In this document: in pieces, positions 23,920 through 31,964 of the stretch
Layout of the letters: the number at the start of each line of letters is the position of its first letter
How positions within the stretch are numbered: position 1 is the stretch's first letter
Assembly: GCF_012847295.1 (NCBI RefSeq)
Contig: NZ_JABBDY010000004.1
Location: 186,001-250,000 of the forward strand
Source of the DNA: Microbacterium sp. MF43
GTDB lineage: Bacteria; Actinomycetota; Actinomycetes; Actinomycetales; Microbacteriaceae
Length of the DNA stretch: 64,000 nt
Direction: 5' to 3'
The notes under the pieces: model-generated
Database searches by the model: none
Seen by the model: only the letters and a program-made list of their open reading frames with translations
Told to the model about the DNA's origin: nothing
Made by a program: the position numbers and the translations under genes

Positions 23920-24837
23920 ATGGTGGCTTCAATGGACGTGGCGCTCTCGATCGCCGGATCCTCCGTACGCGCGCTGGGAGCCCTGTCGCCCGGGTTGGCG
24001 GCGACGGCGGCCTTGCCGCTGTTCGCTCGCGTCGCCCGGCCGCGTCCCGTGGCCGACCACGACATCCCGACGATGGATCGCGCTCGCCGCTCGACCGTGC
24101 GCGTCGCGGGGGTGCGCGGGCGCGGCGTCGATGTGGTCACGTATGCGTGGGGCGGTGGTGGTCGCGGCACGATCGCGCTCGCCCACGGCTGGGATGGGCG
24201 CGCGAGTCAATTCGCCACCCTCGTGCGGGAGCTCGTGGCCGAGGACTTTCGCGTCGTCGCCTTCGACGCACCCGCGCACGGCGATACGCTCGCGCGGGGC
24301 ACCTATCTGATCGACTGGACCGACATCCTCACCGAACTGCAAGGGCGGTACGGCACCCTCGCTGCGGTGGTCGGCCACTCCTTCGGCGGGCTGGCCGCGC
24401 TGGTCGCGGCCGGCCACGGACTGGATGTCGCGCGGGTGGTCAGCATCGCCGCGCCAGCAGAGGCCGACTCGCTTCTGTCGCAGTTCCAGTCGATGCTGCG
24501 CGTGGCCGACCCGACCGCCGAGGCGCTGCGCCGCGCGTTCGCATCCCGGTACTTCCCCGGCGAGCGCGACCCGTTCGCACGGTTGTCGCCGCTGCGCCAT
24601 CCCGTGGGGACGACTGTCGGGATGATGCTGGTGCACGACGAGCGCGACCGGGTGGTTCCTGTCAACGAGGTGCGGCGGCTCGCGGACGCACATCCGCACG
24701 CGCGAGTGCTTCTCACGGGCGGTTTCGGTCACAATCGCGTGCTCTCGGCGGACCCGGTGCTGGACGCGATCCTCGAATTCGTCGACGGACCGGTCGCCCT
24801 GCCGTCGACGACGAGTGCGGTCGCTCGCCCGGCCTGA
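23920..24837 (+). CDS. Alpha/beta-hydrolase-fold protein
   Basis: About 305 residues. It has the oxyanion segment IALAHGWDGRASQFATLV, the nucleophile elbow VVGHSFGGLAAL, an acid in LVHDERDRVVPVNE and the catalytic His in LTGGFGHNRVL. A 40-residue Ala/Leu-rich N-terminus precedes the core and may be a membrane-associated helix. Substrate unknown. Three in-frame starts are possible (ATG 23920, GTG 23923, ATG 23932); TATAGA at 23910-23915 lies 7 nt before the GTG, which would be leaderless. Control by the divergent TetR is very likely. It ends 2 nt from the convergent radical SAM gene. Confidence 0.82.
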   Translation: MVASMDVALSIAGSSVRALGALSPGLAATAALPLFARVARPRPVADHDIPTMDRARRSTVRVAGVRGRGVDVVTYAWGGGGRGTIALAHGWDGRASQFATLVRELVAEDFRVVAFDAPAHGDTLARGTYLIDWTDILTELQGRYGTLAAVVGHSFGGLAALVAAGHGLDVARVVSIAAPAEADSLLSQFQSMLRVADPTAEALRRAFASRYFPGERDPFARLSPLRHPVGTTVGMMLVHDERDRVVPVNEVRRLADAHPHARVLLTGGFGHNRVLSADPVLDAILEFVDGPVALPSTTSAVARPA

Positions 24838-24839
24838 CC

Positions 24840-26984
24840 TCAGAAGAGCCGGGGCTCGGGCACCACGGGTCCGGCCGACACCGCGCGCGAGGCGGCTGCT
24901 CGACCGCGCGACGTGACGACGACGCCGGCCGTCCGCGCCTCCGCGCGCGCCGCAAGACCCGAGACCGGCGTGTCGCGGGGGTGGTCGTCCTCGGCCCGCC
25001 CATCGAGACCGTGCACGCGGAGGAGCGGACGCACTCTCTTCGCGAGCCAGGCACGGTAGGCCTTGGGAGCCGTCGTGGACGCGCCCGGGTACAGCCCGAG
25101 GTACGACGACACGAGCTCGGGATGCTCCCGCTGCAGCCACTGCATGAACCACTGCTTGGCGCCGGGTCGCAGGTGCAGTGCCCCGTAGATCACCCGCACC
25201 GCACCGGCGGCCTTGATGCGCGTGAGCGCGTCGTCGATGGCCGCGACGGAGTCGGTGAGGTGGGGGATGATCGGCATGAGGAACACCGTCACGCGGAAGC
25301 CGGCGTCGGCCGCCGCCCGAACGGTCTCGAGGCGCGCGGTGGCAGTAGGGGTGCCGGGCTCGATGAGGTGCTGCAGGGCGTCGTCGAAGACGGCGATCGA
25401 CATGGCAAGCGTCACATCGACCTGCTTCGCCGCCTCCGTGAGAAGTGGCAGGTCTCGCCTCAGCAGCGTGCCCTTCGTGAGGATCGAGAACGGTGTGCCC
25501 GACTCGGTGAGCGCGCCGATGATCCCCGGCATCAGGCGATAGCGGCCCTCCGCGCGCTGGTAGGGATCGGTGTTGGTGCCGAGCATGACCGGCTCGTGGA
25601 CCCAGCTGCCGCGGCGCAGCTCTTTCTCGAGCACCTCGGCCACGTTGATCTTGACGATGACCTGAGAGTCGAAGTCCCGCCCCGAGTCGAGCTCGAGGTA
25701 CTCGTGCGTGCCCCGCGCGAAGCAATTGTGGCTGATCACGCCATTGGCAACGAAGTCGCCGGTGGTGGTCGTGATGTCGATCATGTCGATCGTCTCGCCG
25801 ACGTCCTCGATCGCGACCACTCGAAGAGGTGCGGTCGTCTTGACGGCAGCTCCGACCAGGTTCAGCTTGCGTGTGATCGCGGGTTGCGTCAGATCGAAGA
25901 ACCGGCGCCGCGCGAGCAGGCCTCCGAGTAGGCGAATCGAGACCACCCCGTTCTCGCGGGCCGGTTCGGTCACGTATTCGAATCCATGCGCGCGCAGCGA
26001 TCGAGCGATCGTGAGCAGCATGTGCTGATCTTTGTTGCTGATGCGCAGGATGCCCCGGCTGCAGCTGCCCTCCGCGTCGAAGACTCCTGACAGGAAGCCC
26101 CGAGACCACTCCGACGAGGGGTCCACCGGCCACTGGATGATGGAGCTGATGACCTCGTGATCGGCGGCGCGGGATGAGTGGATCGCATCGATCTGACGCC
26201 GCGTGGCGGAGGCGGGCGAGAATGCGTGCTCGCGAAGTGTCACTCCGGCGGCCGTGAGGTAGGCATGCGACCGGTCGAGCGCCTCTCGGTCTGCCAGCGC
26301 CAGTCGGAACCTGTGTGCTGTGTACGTCCCTCCCCGCGCGCGTCGGTACTCCCGCTTCAGCATCATGCCGTCGCCGCGGATCATCCCGCTGAGATAACCC
26401 ACGCGGAAGTCGGTGGTCTCCTCAGGAACTGGCCCCGCCCCAGCGGTGCCGTAGCCGAGCAGGCGGTTGTTCGTTGTGAGGATCGGGCGCTGTCCACCCG
26501 ACTCGGAGGGTTGGACGAACTTCCATCCACGCTCGGTCAGGAAGCGATGGTCGCCGCTCGCGACGACCTCCGTTCCGTCACTGAGCCGCACCCGATACGC
26601 CCGTTTGCGCGTCGCCCAGGTCGCACCGACGGTCGCGGTCACGTATCTGCGATAGGCGCCCTCGCGGCGCGTTCCCACCACCGCATCGCCGACGGTGATC
26701 TCGCGCAGGGGTTTCGTGCGCCCGTCAGCCATGAGGATGGCCGTATCGGGGTGGAGGCAATAGACACAGGCGTGACTGCATCCGCGGTAGGGGTTCACGG
26801 TCCAGTCGAACGGCATCGCGGACGCGCTGGGCACATGGTTGAGCGCGGTCCGTGCGAGGACTTCGTGAAAGGTCACGTCAGCGAACTCGGGCGTCGTCAC
26901 AGAGCGGACGAGGCCGTTCAGATGCTCGAGGCCGGGGAGGGCCGCGGCATCCGCCACACCCAGTTCCTGACCCTGCCACCGCAT
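24840..26984 (-). CDS. Rv2578c-family radical SAM protein interrupted by an intein
   Basis: The precursor has 714 residues: N-extein 1-75, intein 76-420, C-extein 421-714, giving a ~369-residue host after splicing. The host starts MRWQGQELG and has NPYRGCSHACVY, then after the intein CFARGTHEYLELDSG; joined, these form the C-x3-C-x2-C iron-sulfur motif. Later host motifs are VMLGTNTDPYQRAEG, FSILTKGTLLRRDLPLL and IYGALHLRPGAKQWF. This subfamily resembles SplB-like DNA photoproduct lyases, but its substrate is not established. ATG 26984 is preferred over the longer frame to 27122: TTGACA and TCCCAT lie 17 bp apart and TCCCAT is 6 nt before the ATG. The extension overlaps the divergent promoter. 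Confidence 0.9.
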   Translation of the reverse strand: MRWQGQELGVADAAALPGLEHLNGLVRSVTTPEFADVTFHEVLARTALNHVPSASAMPFDWTVNPYRGCSHACVYCLHPDTAILMADGRTKPLREITVGDAVVGTRREGAYRRYVTATVGATWATRKRAYRVRLSDGTEVVASGDHRFLTERGWKFVQPSESGGQRPILTTNNRLLGYGTAGAGPVPEETTDFRVGYLSGMIRGDGMMLKREYRRARGGTYTAHRFRLALADREALDRSHAYLTAAGVTLREHAFSPASATRRQIDAIHSSRAADHEVISSIIQWPVDPSSEWSRGFLSGVFDAEGSCSRGILRISNKDQHMLLTIARSLRAHGFEYVTEPARENGVVSIRLLGGLLARRRFFDLTQPAITRKLNLVGAAVKTTAPLRVVAIEDVGETIDMIDITTTTGDFVANGVISHNCFARGTHEYLELDSGRDFDSQVIVKINVAEVLEKELRRGSWVHEPVMLGTNTDPYQRAEGRYRLMPGIIGALTESGTPFSILTKGTLLRRDLPLLTEAAKQVDVTLAMSIAVFDDALQHLIEPGTPTATARLETVRAAADAGFRVTVFLMPIIPHLTDSVAAIDDALTRIKAAGAVRVIYGALHLRPGAKQWFMQWLQREHPELVSSYLGLYPGASTTAPKAYRAWLAKRVRPLLRVHGLDGRAEDDHPRDTPVSGLAARAEARTAGVVVTSRGRAAASRAVSAGPVVPEPRLF
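25725..26759 (-). mobile_element. Intein with LAGLIDADG-type homing endonuclease domain, 345 aa
   Basis: It begins Cys1 (CLHPDTAILMADG, block A), has block B VVASGDHRFLTERGWKFV, a two-motif DOD endonuclease (VGYLSGMIRGDG around intein residues 120-131 and GFLSGVFDAEG around 221-231), block F IDMIDITTTTGDFVANG and block G VISHN. The next residue is Cys+1 of the C-extein. All splicing residues (Cys1, block B His, penultimate His, terminal Asn, Cys+1) are present and both catalytic Asp positions look intact, so splicing and possibly homing should be active. Its base composition is a little less GC-rich than the host gene. Confidence 0.92.
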
Positions 26985-27067
26985 GCAACCATGGGAACAG
27001 ATGTTCGAGAGACTGTCAAGACCGAGTCGGCCTATCTTCGAATCTCGTCCGATGCGAGCACCGGCTT

Positions 27068-27096
27068 TTGCGCGGCGCGCCCGCGGGGGCCAGAAT
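27068..27096 (+). promoter_or_regulatory. Candidate leaderless promoter of the VanY-like gene
   Basis: TTGCGC (27068-27073) and CAGAAT (27091-27096) are 17 bp apart; the GTG at 27104 follows 7 nt later. Confidence 0.35.
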
Positions 27097-27103
27097 GGCA
27101 CGC

Positions 27104-28249
27104 GTGACGGCCTCCGGCCCACCCGAGACCCCGGTGACTCGTCGCGCCGCCCGAGCCCTGCGCGAAGAGGCCGATGGGCGTGCCCGCGACACGCGCTCGG
27201 ATGACGCGCGCGCCTTCTCCCCGTTCGTGCTGCCCGACGACCTCGTCGGCCCCGACATGCGGCCGGCCTCGCTCGCGCGACCGGGGGGCCCGCCTGCCGG
27301 GGTCTTCGCCCCGCGGCATGCGGGTAGACGCCGCCTCACGCGGGCGGGCGTCGTCGGCGTGATCGCCGTCGCGGGGGTGCTCCTCGCCGGGTCGACGGCC
27401 GCGGTGACGGCTCTCGTGTCGGGCGCGCAGCCCGCAGCCGTCGCCGCGACGGCGCCCGTGCTGGAGCCGCCGCCGAACGTGGACCGCCTGCCGGTGCCGC
27501 GGGTCGAGCAGAAGCCGGTCTCCAACGACATCTGCGCGAAGCCCGACGTCATCGCCGCGCTCGAGGCGCACGACGACGCGGGCGCCATCCTCGCCGCGGG
27601 CGGGGGCGAGGCGTTCCGCGCCGCTGTCGCCGCGGGAGCCGCGTCGTGCGTCGACCTCGACGACCCCACCCGGCTGTGGGTCGTGGTCAACAAGCACCGT
27701 CAGTACGTCCCGATCGACTACTGGCCCGCCGGCCTGATGTTCCCCGACGGCGTTCGCAGCCTCGAGGGAGGATCGCTGCGGTCCGATGCCTCGGCCGCCA
27801 TGACCGCGATGGTGACGGCTGCCCGTGAGGCCGGCGTCGGGGAGATCGCTCTGCTGAGCGCGTTCCGGTCGTACCCGTCGCAAGAGGACACCTACGGGCG
27901 GCACGTAGCCGCGCGCGGCCAAGAGGGCGCCGACCAGGTCAGCGCCCGGCCAGGGTACAGCGAGCATCAGTCCGGCCTCGCCGGCGACGTGGTCCCGTGC
28001 GCCGGCACGTGCGGCTCCCTCGATGACCTCGCCGGCTCGCCACAGGGCGACTGGGTCGCCGCGCACTCGTGGGAGTACGGGTGGATCGTGCGGTACGCCG
28101 ACGGGGCGACGGATGTGACCGGATACCTGCCCGAGCCGTGGCACCTTCGCTATATCGGCCCCGAGCTCGCCCGCACGTATCACGACGGCGCCTGGACGTC
28201 GCTCGAGGCGTTCTTCGGCCTGGAGGCGGCCCCGAACTACGTCGAGTGA
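27104..28249 (+). CDS. D-alanyl-D-alanine carboxypeptidase, VanY/M15 family
   Basis: About 381 residues. A cytoplasmic N-terminal region of ~80 residues (Arg/Asp/Pro-rich) precedes one membrane helix (AGVVGVIAVAGVLLAGSTAAVTALV), so the catalytic domain is outside. The M15 zinc-peptidase motifs are LLSAFRSYPSQEDTYG, the metal-binding YSEHQSGLAGDVV (S-x-H-x2-G-x-A-x-D) and LPEPWHLRYIG (E-P-W-H). Cys in SNDICAKP and GAASCVDL may form a disulfide, as may CAGTC. Role: trimming D-Ala from peptidoglycan stem peptides. The start was set at GTG 27104 because a TTGCGC/CAGAAT pair places it leaderless; ATG 27095 is the alternative. Confidence 0.85.
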   Translation: MTASGPPETPVTRRAARALREEADGRARDTRSDDARAFSPFVLPDDLVGPDMRPASLARPGGPPAGVFAPRHAGRRRLTRAGVVGVIAVAGVLLAGSTAAVTALVSGAQPAAVAATAPVLEPPPNVDRLPVPRVEQKPVSNDICAKPDVIAALEAHDDAGAILAAGGGEAFRAAVAAGAASCVDLDDPTRLWVVVNKHRQYVPIDYWPAGLMFPDGVRSLEGGSLRSDASAAMTAMVTAAREAGVGEIALLSAFRSYPSQEDTYGRHVAARGQEGADQVSARPGYSEHQSGLAGDVVPCAGTCGSLDDLAGSPQGDWVAAHSWEYGWIVRYADGATDVTGYLPEPWHLRYIGPELARTYHDGAWTSLEAFFGLEAAPNYVE

Positions 28250-28343
28250 CGGCGGCTGGAGGCATCCCACAACGTCCGACACTGAGTGCCAGCTTTCTTC
28301 GGATCCGATCTCACATCGACGTGGTTCCGCCGTCGCGGGCCCC

Positions 28344-28349
28344 TAGGAT
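28344..28349 (+). promoter_or_regulatory. -10-like box (TAGGAT) upstream of acyl-CoA dehydrogenase
   Basis: TAGGAT lies 75 nt before the start codon. A normal leader with an AAGGAGG ribosome binding site follows, unlike the leaderless genes. Confidence 0.35.
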
Positions 28350-28424
28350 TCGAGGGGGCAGCGCCGGGCGGCAATCGCATCCGACCGCCGTGGCGCGCCA
28401 CTCGAAGACGAGAAGGAGGCGCGC

Positions 28425-29588
28425 ATGGAGCGTGACATCTACGACGAGGACCACGAGGCGTTTCGCGACGTCGTCAAGGAGTTCATCAAGCGCTACGCGA
28501 GCGACGACAAGCGCAAGCAGTGGGACCGCGACGGCGAGATCGACCGCGCCACGATGCTCGCGGCCGGTGAGGCCGGCATCATCGGCCTGTCGGTTCCCGA
28601 GGAGTTCGGCGGTGCCGGGATGCTCCAGGACTACCGCTTCCGCTCGATCGTCCTGGAAGAGACGATCGGCGCGGGCCTCGGATCGCTCGCTGGAGCGCTG
28701 GGCATCCAGGATGACCTCGCCGTGCCCTACATCGTTCACATGGGCACGCAGGAGCAGAAGGAGAAGTGGCTACCCGGCATGGCGACCGGCGAGATCCTCG
28801 GAGCTCTCGCGATGACCGAGCCCGGCGCCGGCTCCGACCTGCGCGGAATCAAGACGACCGCGAAGAAGGTGGAGGGCGGCTACATCGTCAACGGCGCCAA
28901 GACCTTCATCTCCTCCGGCAAGACCGCCGACATGGTGGTCACCTTCGTCAAGACCGGCGAGGGCAACCGTCCCGACGCCTTCAGCCTGCTGATCCTCGAG
29001 GACGGCATGGAGGGCTTCGACCACGGCAAGAAGCTCGAGAAGATGGGCTTCCACGGTTGGGACACCGCCGAGCTCTCGTTCAGCGATGTCTTCGTGCCCG
29101 AGGCGAACCTCATCGGCGGCAAGGAGGGTCTCGGATTCATCCAGCTCATGATGAACCTGCCCCTCGAGCGCCTGTCGATCGGCGTGGCCGCTGCCGCCGC
29201 AGGCGAGGCCGCCTTCGTCTGGACCCGCGAGTACGTGCTCAGCCGTGAGGCGTTCGGCCAGTCGATCGCCGACTTCCAGAACACGCGGTTCAAGCTCGCC
29301 GACATGGCCACGACCGTCGACGTGATGTGGACCTACGTCGACCGCGCCATGAAGCTGTACAAGGAGGAGAAGCTCACGGCCGAGGAGGCGGCGAAGGTCA
29401 AGTTCTGGACCACCGACCGCGAGGCCGAGCTGCTCGACATCGGCGTGCAGCTTCACGGCGGCTACGGCTACATCACCGAGTACCCGATCGCCCGCGCCTA
29501 CCTCGACGCCCGCGTGCACCGCATCTACGGCGGCACGAACGAGATCATGCGCGACCTCGTCGCGCGCCAGATCGTCGGCAAGCGGTAG
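28425..29588 (+). CDS. Acyl-CoA dehydrogenase
   Basis: A 387-residue flavoenzyme catalysing alpha,beta-dehydrogenation of acyl-CoA, passing electrons to ETF. Order of features: a helical N-terminal domain (EEFGGAGMLQDY), beta-domain FAD/substrate motif ALAMTEPGAGSDLRGIKTTA, GAKTFISSG, and the C-terminal helical domain with EYVLSREAFGQSIADFQ, LHGGYGYITEYPIARAYLDARVHRIYGGTNEIM. The C-terminal YGGTNEIM lacks the Glu of medium-chain enzymes; the base is more likely the Glu in AAAAGEAAFVWTRE, as in long-chain and isovaleryl types. ATG at 28425 has an excellent AAGGAGG site. It ends at a strong palindromic terminator. Confidence 0.92.
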   Translation: MERDIYDEDHEAFRDVVKEFIKRYASDDKRKQWDRDGEIDRATMLAAGEAGIIGLSVPEEFGGAGMLQDYRFRSIVLEETIGAGLGSLAGALGIQDDLAVPYIVHMGTQEQKEKWLPGMATGEILGALAMTEPGAGSDLRGIKTTAKKVEGGYIVNGAKTFISSGKTADMVVTFVKTGEGNRPDAFSLLILEDGMEGFDHGKKLEKMGFHGWDTAELSFSDVFVPEANLIGGKEGLGFIQLMMNLPLERLSIGVAAAAAGEAAFVWTREYVLSREAFGQSIADFQNTRFKLADMATTVDVMWTYVDRAMKLYKEEKLTAEEAAKVKFWTTDREAELLDIGVQLHGGYGYITEYPIARAYLDARVHRIYGGTNEIMRDLVARQIVGKR

Positions 29589-29601
29589 CGTTCCGCGGTT
29601 C

Positions 29602-29650
29602 CGGATGCCGCGGCCCCCGTCTCTCGGAGATGGTCGGGCCGCGGCATCCG
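29602..29650. terminator. Bidirectional terminator made of inverted GGATGCCGCGGCC words
   Basis: CGGATGCCGCGGCCC (29602-29616) pairs perfectly with GGGCCGCGGCATCCG (29636-29650) around a 19-nt loop. It lies between the convergent acyl-CoA dehydrogenase gene and the ECF operon. Both arms carry the common decamer of this genome. Confidence 0.85.
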
Positions 29651-29655
29651 TCGTC

Positions 29656-30222
29656 TCAGGCGTCGCGCCCGACGACGGCCGGGCGCCGGCGGGCGACCTT
29701 TGCGACGCCTGCGCGCTTCAGGCGGTCGGCGATCAGGATGCCGAGCCAGGCGCCCGCCGCCGCGGAGAGAAGCGTGGCGGCGATGTAGGCGACCAGCACC
29801 CACGCGGCGAAGGCCGTCATGTCGGCGGCGAGCACCGTCCACGCCGAGTACAGCACGGCGCCGGCGATGCTGCCCGCGTAGAGCAGCCAGGCCGACCAGC
29901 GCCGGTACAGCGTCACCAGGAAGGGCAGTTCGATCACCGCGGCGAACATGAGGTTCGTGACGATGATCGCCGGGCCGGTGACCGACAGCGGAGTGGCGAC
30001 GATCCCCGAGATCAATCCGGTGAGCAGTGCCGCCCCCGGCCGCTCGAGGAGGCGCATCGCCAGGACGTAGCCGATCACCCACGCCGCGTAGGTCAGTGCG
30101 GACAGCGGGGGCGCGGACACGTAGAGGGCCGTCGAGAGCGCGGTCGCCGGGATCACGAGCAGGCCCGTCGCCACCCCGATCGCGGCGCAGGTAAGCAGGT
30201 ACGCGGTCGTGATCCGGCTCAT
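29656..30222 (-). CDS. ECF transporter S component, first paralogue
   Basis: A 188-residue membrane protein with about five to six helices, N-terminus RITTAYLLTCAAIGVATGLL. It is the substrate-binding subunit type of energy-coupling-factor transporters and overlaps the siderophore-interacting gene by 4 nt (ATGA) as the last gene of the operon. The paralogue at 34379-33828 shares LLTCAAIGVA(T/A)G near the N-terminus and a basic C-terminus (DRLKRAGVAKVARRR). The fold recalls YkoE-type S components, but the substrate cannot be read from sequence; the flavoprotein neighbour points to iron, heme or siderophore, as inference. Confidence 0.75.
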   Translation of the reverse strand: MSRITTAYLLTCAAIGVATGLLVIPATALSTALYVSAPPLSALTYAAWVIGYVLAMRLLERPGAALLTGLISGIVATPLSVTGPAIIVTNLMFAAVIELPFLVTLYRRWSAWLLYAGSIAGAVLYSAWTVLAADMTAFAAWVLVAYIAATLLSAAAGAWLGILIADRLKRAGVAKVARRRPAVVGRDA

Positions 30223-31094
30223 GCGGAGGCCTCGCTCGTCGCGAGGTGCGCCTTCGGGGTGGGGGATGCCGCGCCCACGCGCCAGTATCCGCAGAAGCTG
30301 ACCGCGTCCTTGGCGACGCCGCACTCGTTCACGAGGTAGCGGCGGCCCTCGGTCGGCAGGGCCTGCTCGCCGACGAGGTACGCGTGGAACGGGGCATCCG
30401 GAATCGACGCCTCGCGAAGGGCCTGCAGGGCGAGCGTGCCCGGCTTGACATCGTGGTCGCGCACGAGCCACCGCACCTCGACGCCCGTCGGGCGGTCGAA
30501 GCCGAGCGCATCCTCGGCAGTCGGCACCTCGACGATCGCGAGACCGGACGCGTGCGGGGGCAGCGACCCGCAGATCCCGGCGATGGCGGGCAGGCCGGTC
30601 TCGTCGCCGACCAGCAGGACGCGGTCGATGCCGCGCTGCGGGTTGAAGGCGAGCCCTTCGTCGATGATGACGACGCTCTCGCCCGGCTCGCAGGTCTCGG
30701 CCCACCGGGAGGCGGGACCCGCGGTCCCGTCCTCGGCGGAGCCGTGCAGCACGAAGTCGACGTCGAGCTCGGCACCGCTCTGCGCTGTGGCGGGGCGGAA
30801 GGCTCGCACGGTGTAGTTGCGCATGACCGGCCGCACGCCGTCGGGGATGCGCAGATACCGCAGGTAGCCGATGAGCTTGTTGGCCTTGGCGGGGAGGCGA
30901 TCCAGCCCTTCGTCTCCGCCGAGCGGGAGGAAGAGGCGGAACCACTGGTCGAAGCCCATCGGCCGGAACTGCTCGATCTCACCCCCGCCCAGGGTCACCC
31001 GCATCCAGTGCGGTGACAGCCGCTCGCGTCGCAGCACCGTCAGGTGCACGAGTCCCTGCGTCTCGGGCTTCACGAGCTTGCTGGCGCCGGCCAT
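30219..31094 (-). CDS. Siderophore-interacting protein (SIP-family flavoreductase)
   Basis: 291 residues, cytosolic NAD(P)H:FAD reductase of the ViuB/SIP family, which releases iron from ferric siderophores by reduction. Features: FAD-binding barrel with VRPVMRNYTVRAFRP (R-x-Y-T), the phosphate segment GPASRWAETCEPGESVVIIDEG, the nucleotide-binding half DRVLLVGDETGLPAIAGICGSLP and the C-terminal GYWRVG motif. It sits inside an ECF transporter operon between the T component (30 nt gap) and an S component (4-nt overlap), so it probably acts on the transported compound. Confidence 0.88.
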   Translation of the reverse strand: MAGASKLVKPETQGLVHLTVLRRERLSPHWMRVTLGGGEIEQFRPMGFDQWFRLFLPLGGDEGLDRLPAKANKLIGYLRYLRIPDGVRPVMRNYTVRAFRPATAQSGAELDVDFVLHGSAEDGTAGPASRWAETCEPGESVVIIDEGLAFNPQRGIDRVLLVGDETGLPAIAGICGSLPPHASGLAIVEVPTAEDALGFDRPTGVEVRWLVRDHDVKPGTLALQALREASIPDAPFHAYLVGEQALPTEGRRYLVNECGVAKDAVSFCGYWRVGAASPTPKAHLATSEASA

Positions 31095-31124
31095 GGATCC
31101 TCCGTCGGTGCGAGGTGAGGGGGC

Positions 31125-31964
31125 TCAGAGGCCCCAGGGGAAGCAGAAGGTGAAGATCGCCGCCGAGACCGCCCACAGCAGCAGGATGAAGACGGCATCG
31201 CGGGCGCGGAACGGCACCAGGTGGCGTTCGGTGCGGTCGGGGTAGGCGCCGAACGCGCGGGCATCCATCGCCAGGGCGACGCGCTCGGCGTGACGGATCG
31301 CGCCCGCCATGAGCGGCACGACGTAGCCGAACCACCGCGCGATCGCGGCGAACGGTCCGCGCCCGCCGTGCGCGCCGCGCACCCGGTGCGCCTGCCGGAT
31401 GACATCGAGTTCGTGACCGAACCGCGGAACGAAGCGGAACGCCGCGAGGGCCGTATAGCCGATGCGGTACGGCACGCGCAGCTGCTGCACCGTCGCCCGG
31501 ACCAGGTCGGGGCCGGTCGTCGAGACGCCCGCGATCAACGTGAGGGCGACGATCGCGGCGATCCGCGCGCCGGTGGCGAGGCCGACGGACAGCGCGCCGC
31601 CGTACAGGGTCCACGAACCGAGCTGCAACACGATGACCGACTGATCGACCCGCGCGGGATCGGTCCAGAGCGAGAAGCCGACACCGATCACGATCGCGCC
31701 GACCGGCAGCGCGGCCAGCATCGCCGCCAGACCGGCCGAGAACCTGACCCCCACGAGGAGGATCGCATAGCTCAGCACGAGGAACGCGATCGGCGTCGCG
31801 AGGTCGCGCACGAAGACCAGGAGCACGATCGCCGGCAGCGGTGCCGCGATCTTCGCCAGCGGATTGAGGGCGTACAGGAACCGCGCCGGTGAGGACGGCG
31901 CCATCCCGGCATACGGATCGAAGGGCGCCCGGATGCCCTGGGCGGCGGTGAGGCGTCCGGTCAT
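31125..31964 (-). CDS. ecfT: ECF transporter T component (EcfT/CbiQ family)
   Basis: 279 residues with about six membrane segments. The family's N-terminal LYALNPLAKIAAPLPAIVLL and the two cytoplasmic coupling-helix regions with Ala-Arg-Gly-type motifs (RQAHRVRGAHG and MDARAFGAYPDR) are visible. It couples the ATPases to interchangeable S components in the membrane. Its start overlaps the end of the ATPase gene by 4 nt (ATGA). Two different S components flank the locus, so this module may serve both. Confidence 0.88.
   Translation of the reverse strand: MTGRLTAAQGIRAPFDPYAGMAPSSPARFLYALNPLAKIAAPLPAIVLLVFVRDLATPIAFLVLSYAILLVGVRFSAGLAAMLAALPVGAIVIGVGFSLWTDPARVDQSVIVLQLGSWTLYGGALSVGLATGARIAAIVALTLIAGVSTTGPDLVRATVQQLRVPYRIGYTALAAFRFVPRFGHELDVIRQAHRVRGAHGGRGPFAAIARWFGYVVPLMAGAIRHAERVALAMDARAFGAYPDRTERHLVPFRARDAVFILLLWAVSAAIFTFCFPWGL

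Noticed and set aside
26985-27122. 46-residue N-terminal extension of the radical SAM protein
   Set aside because: Family members begin at MRW..G; the extension would cover the divergent VanY promoter and has no ribosome binding site, while a leaderless promoter fits ATG 26984.
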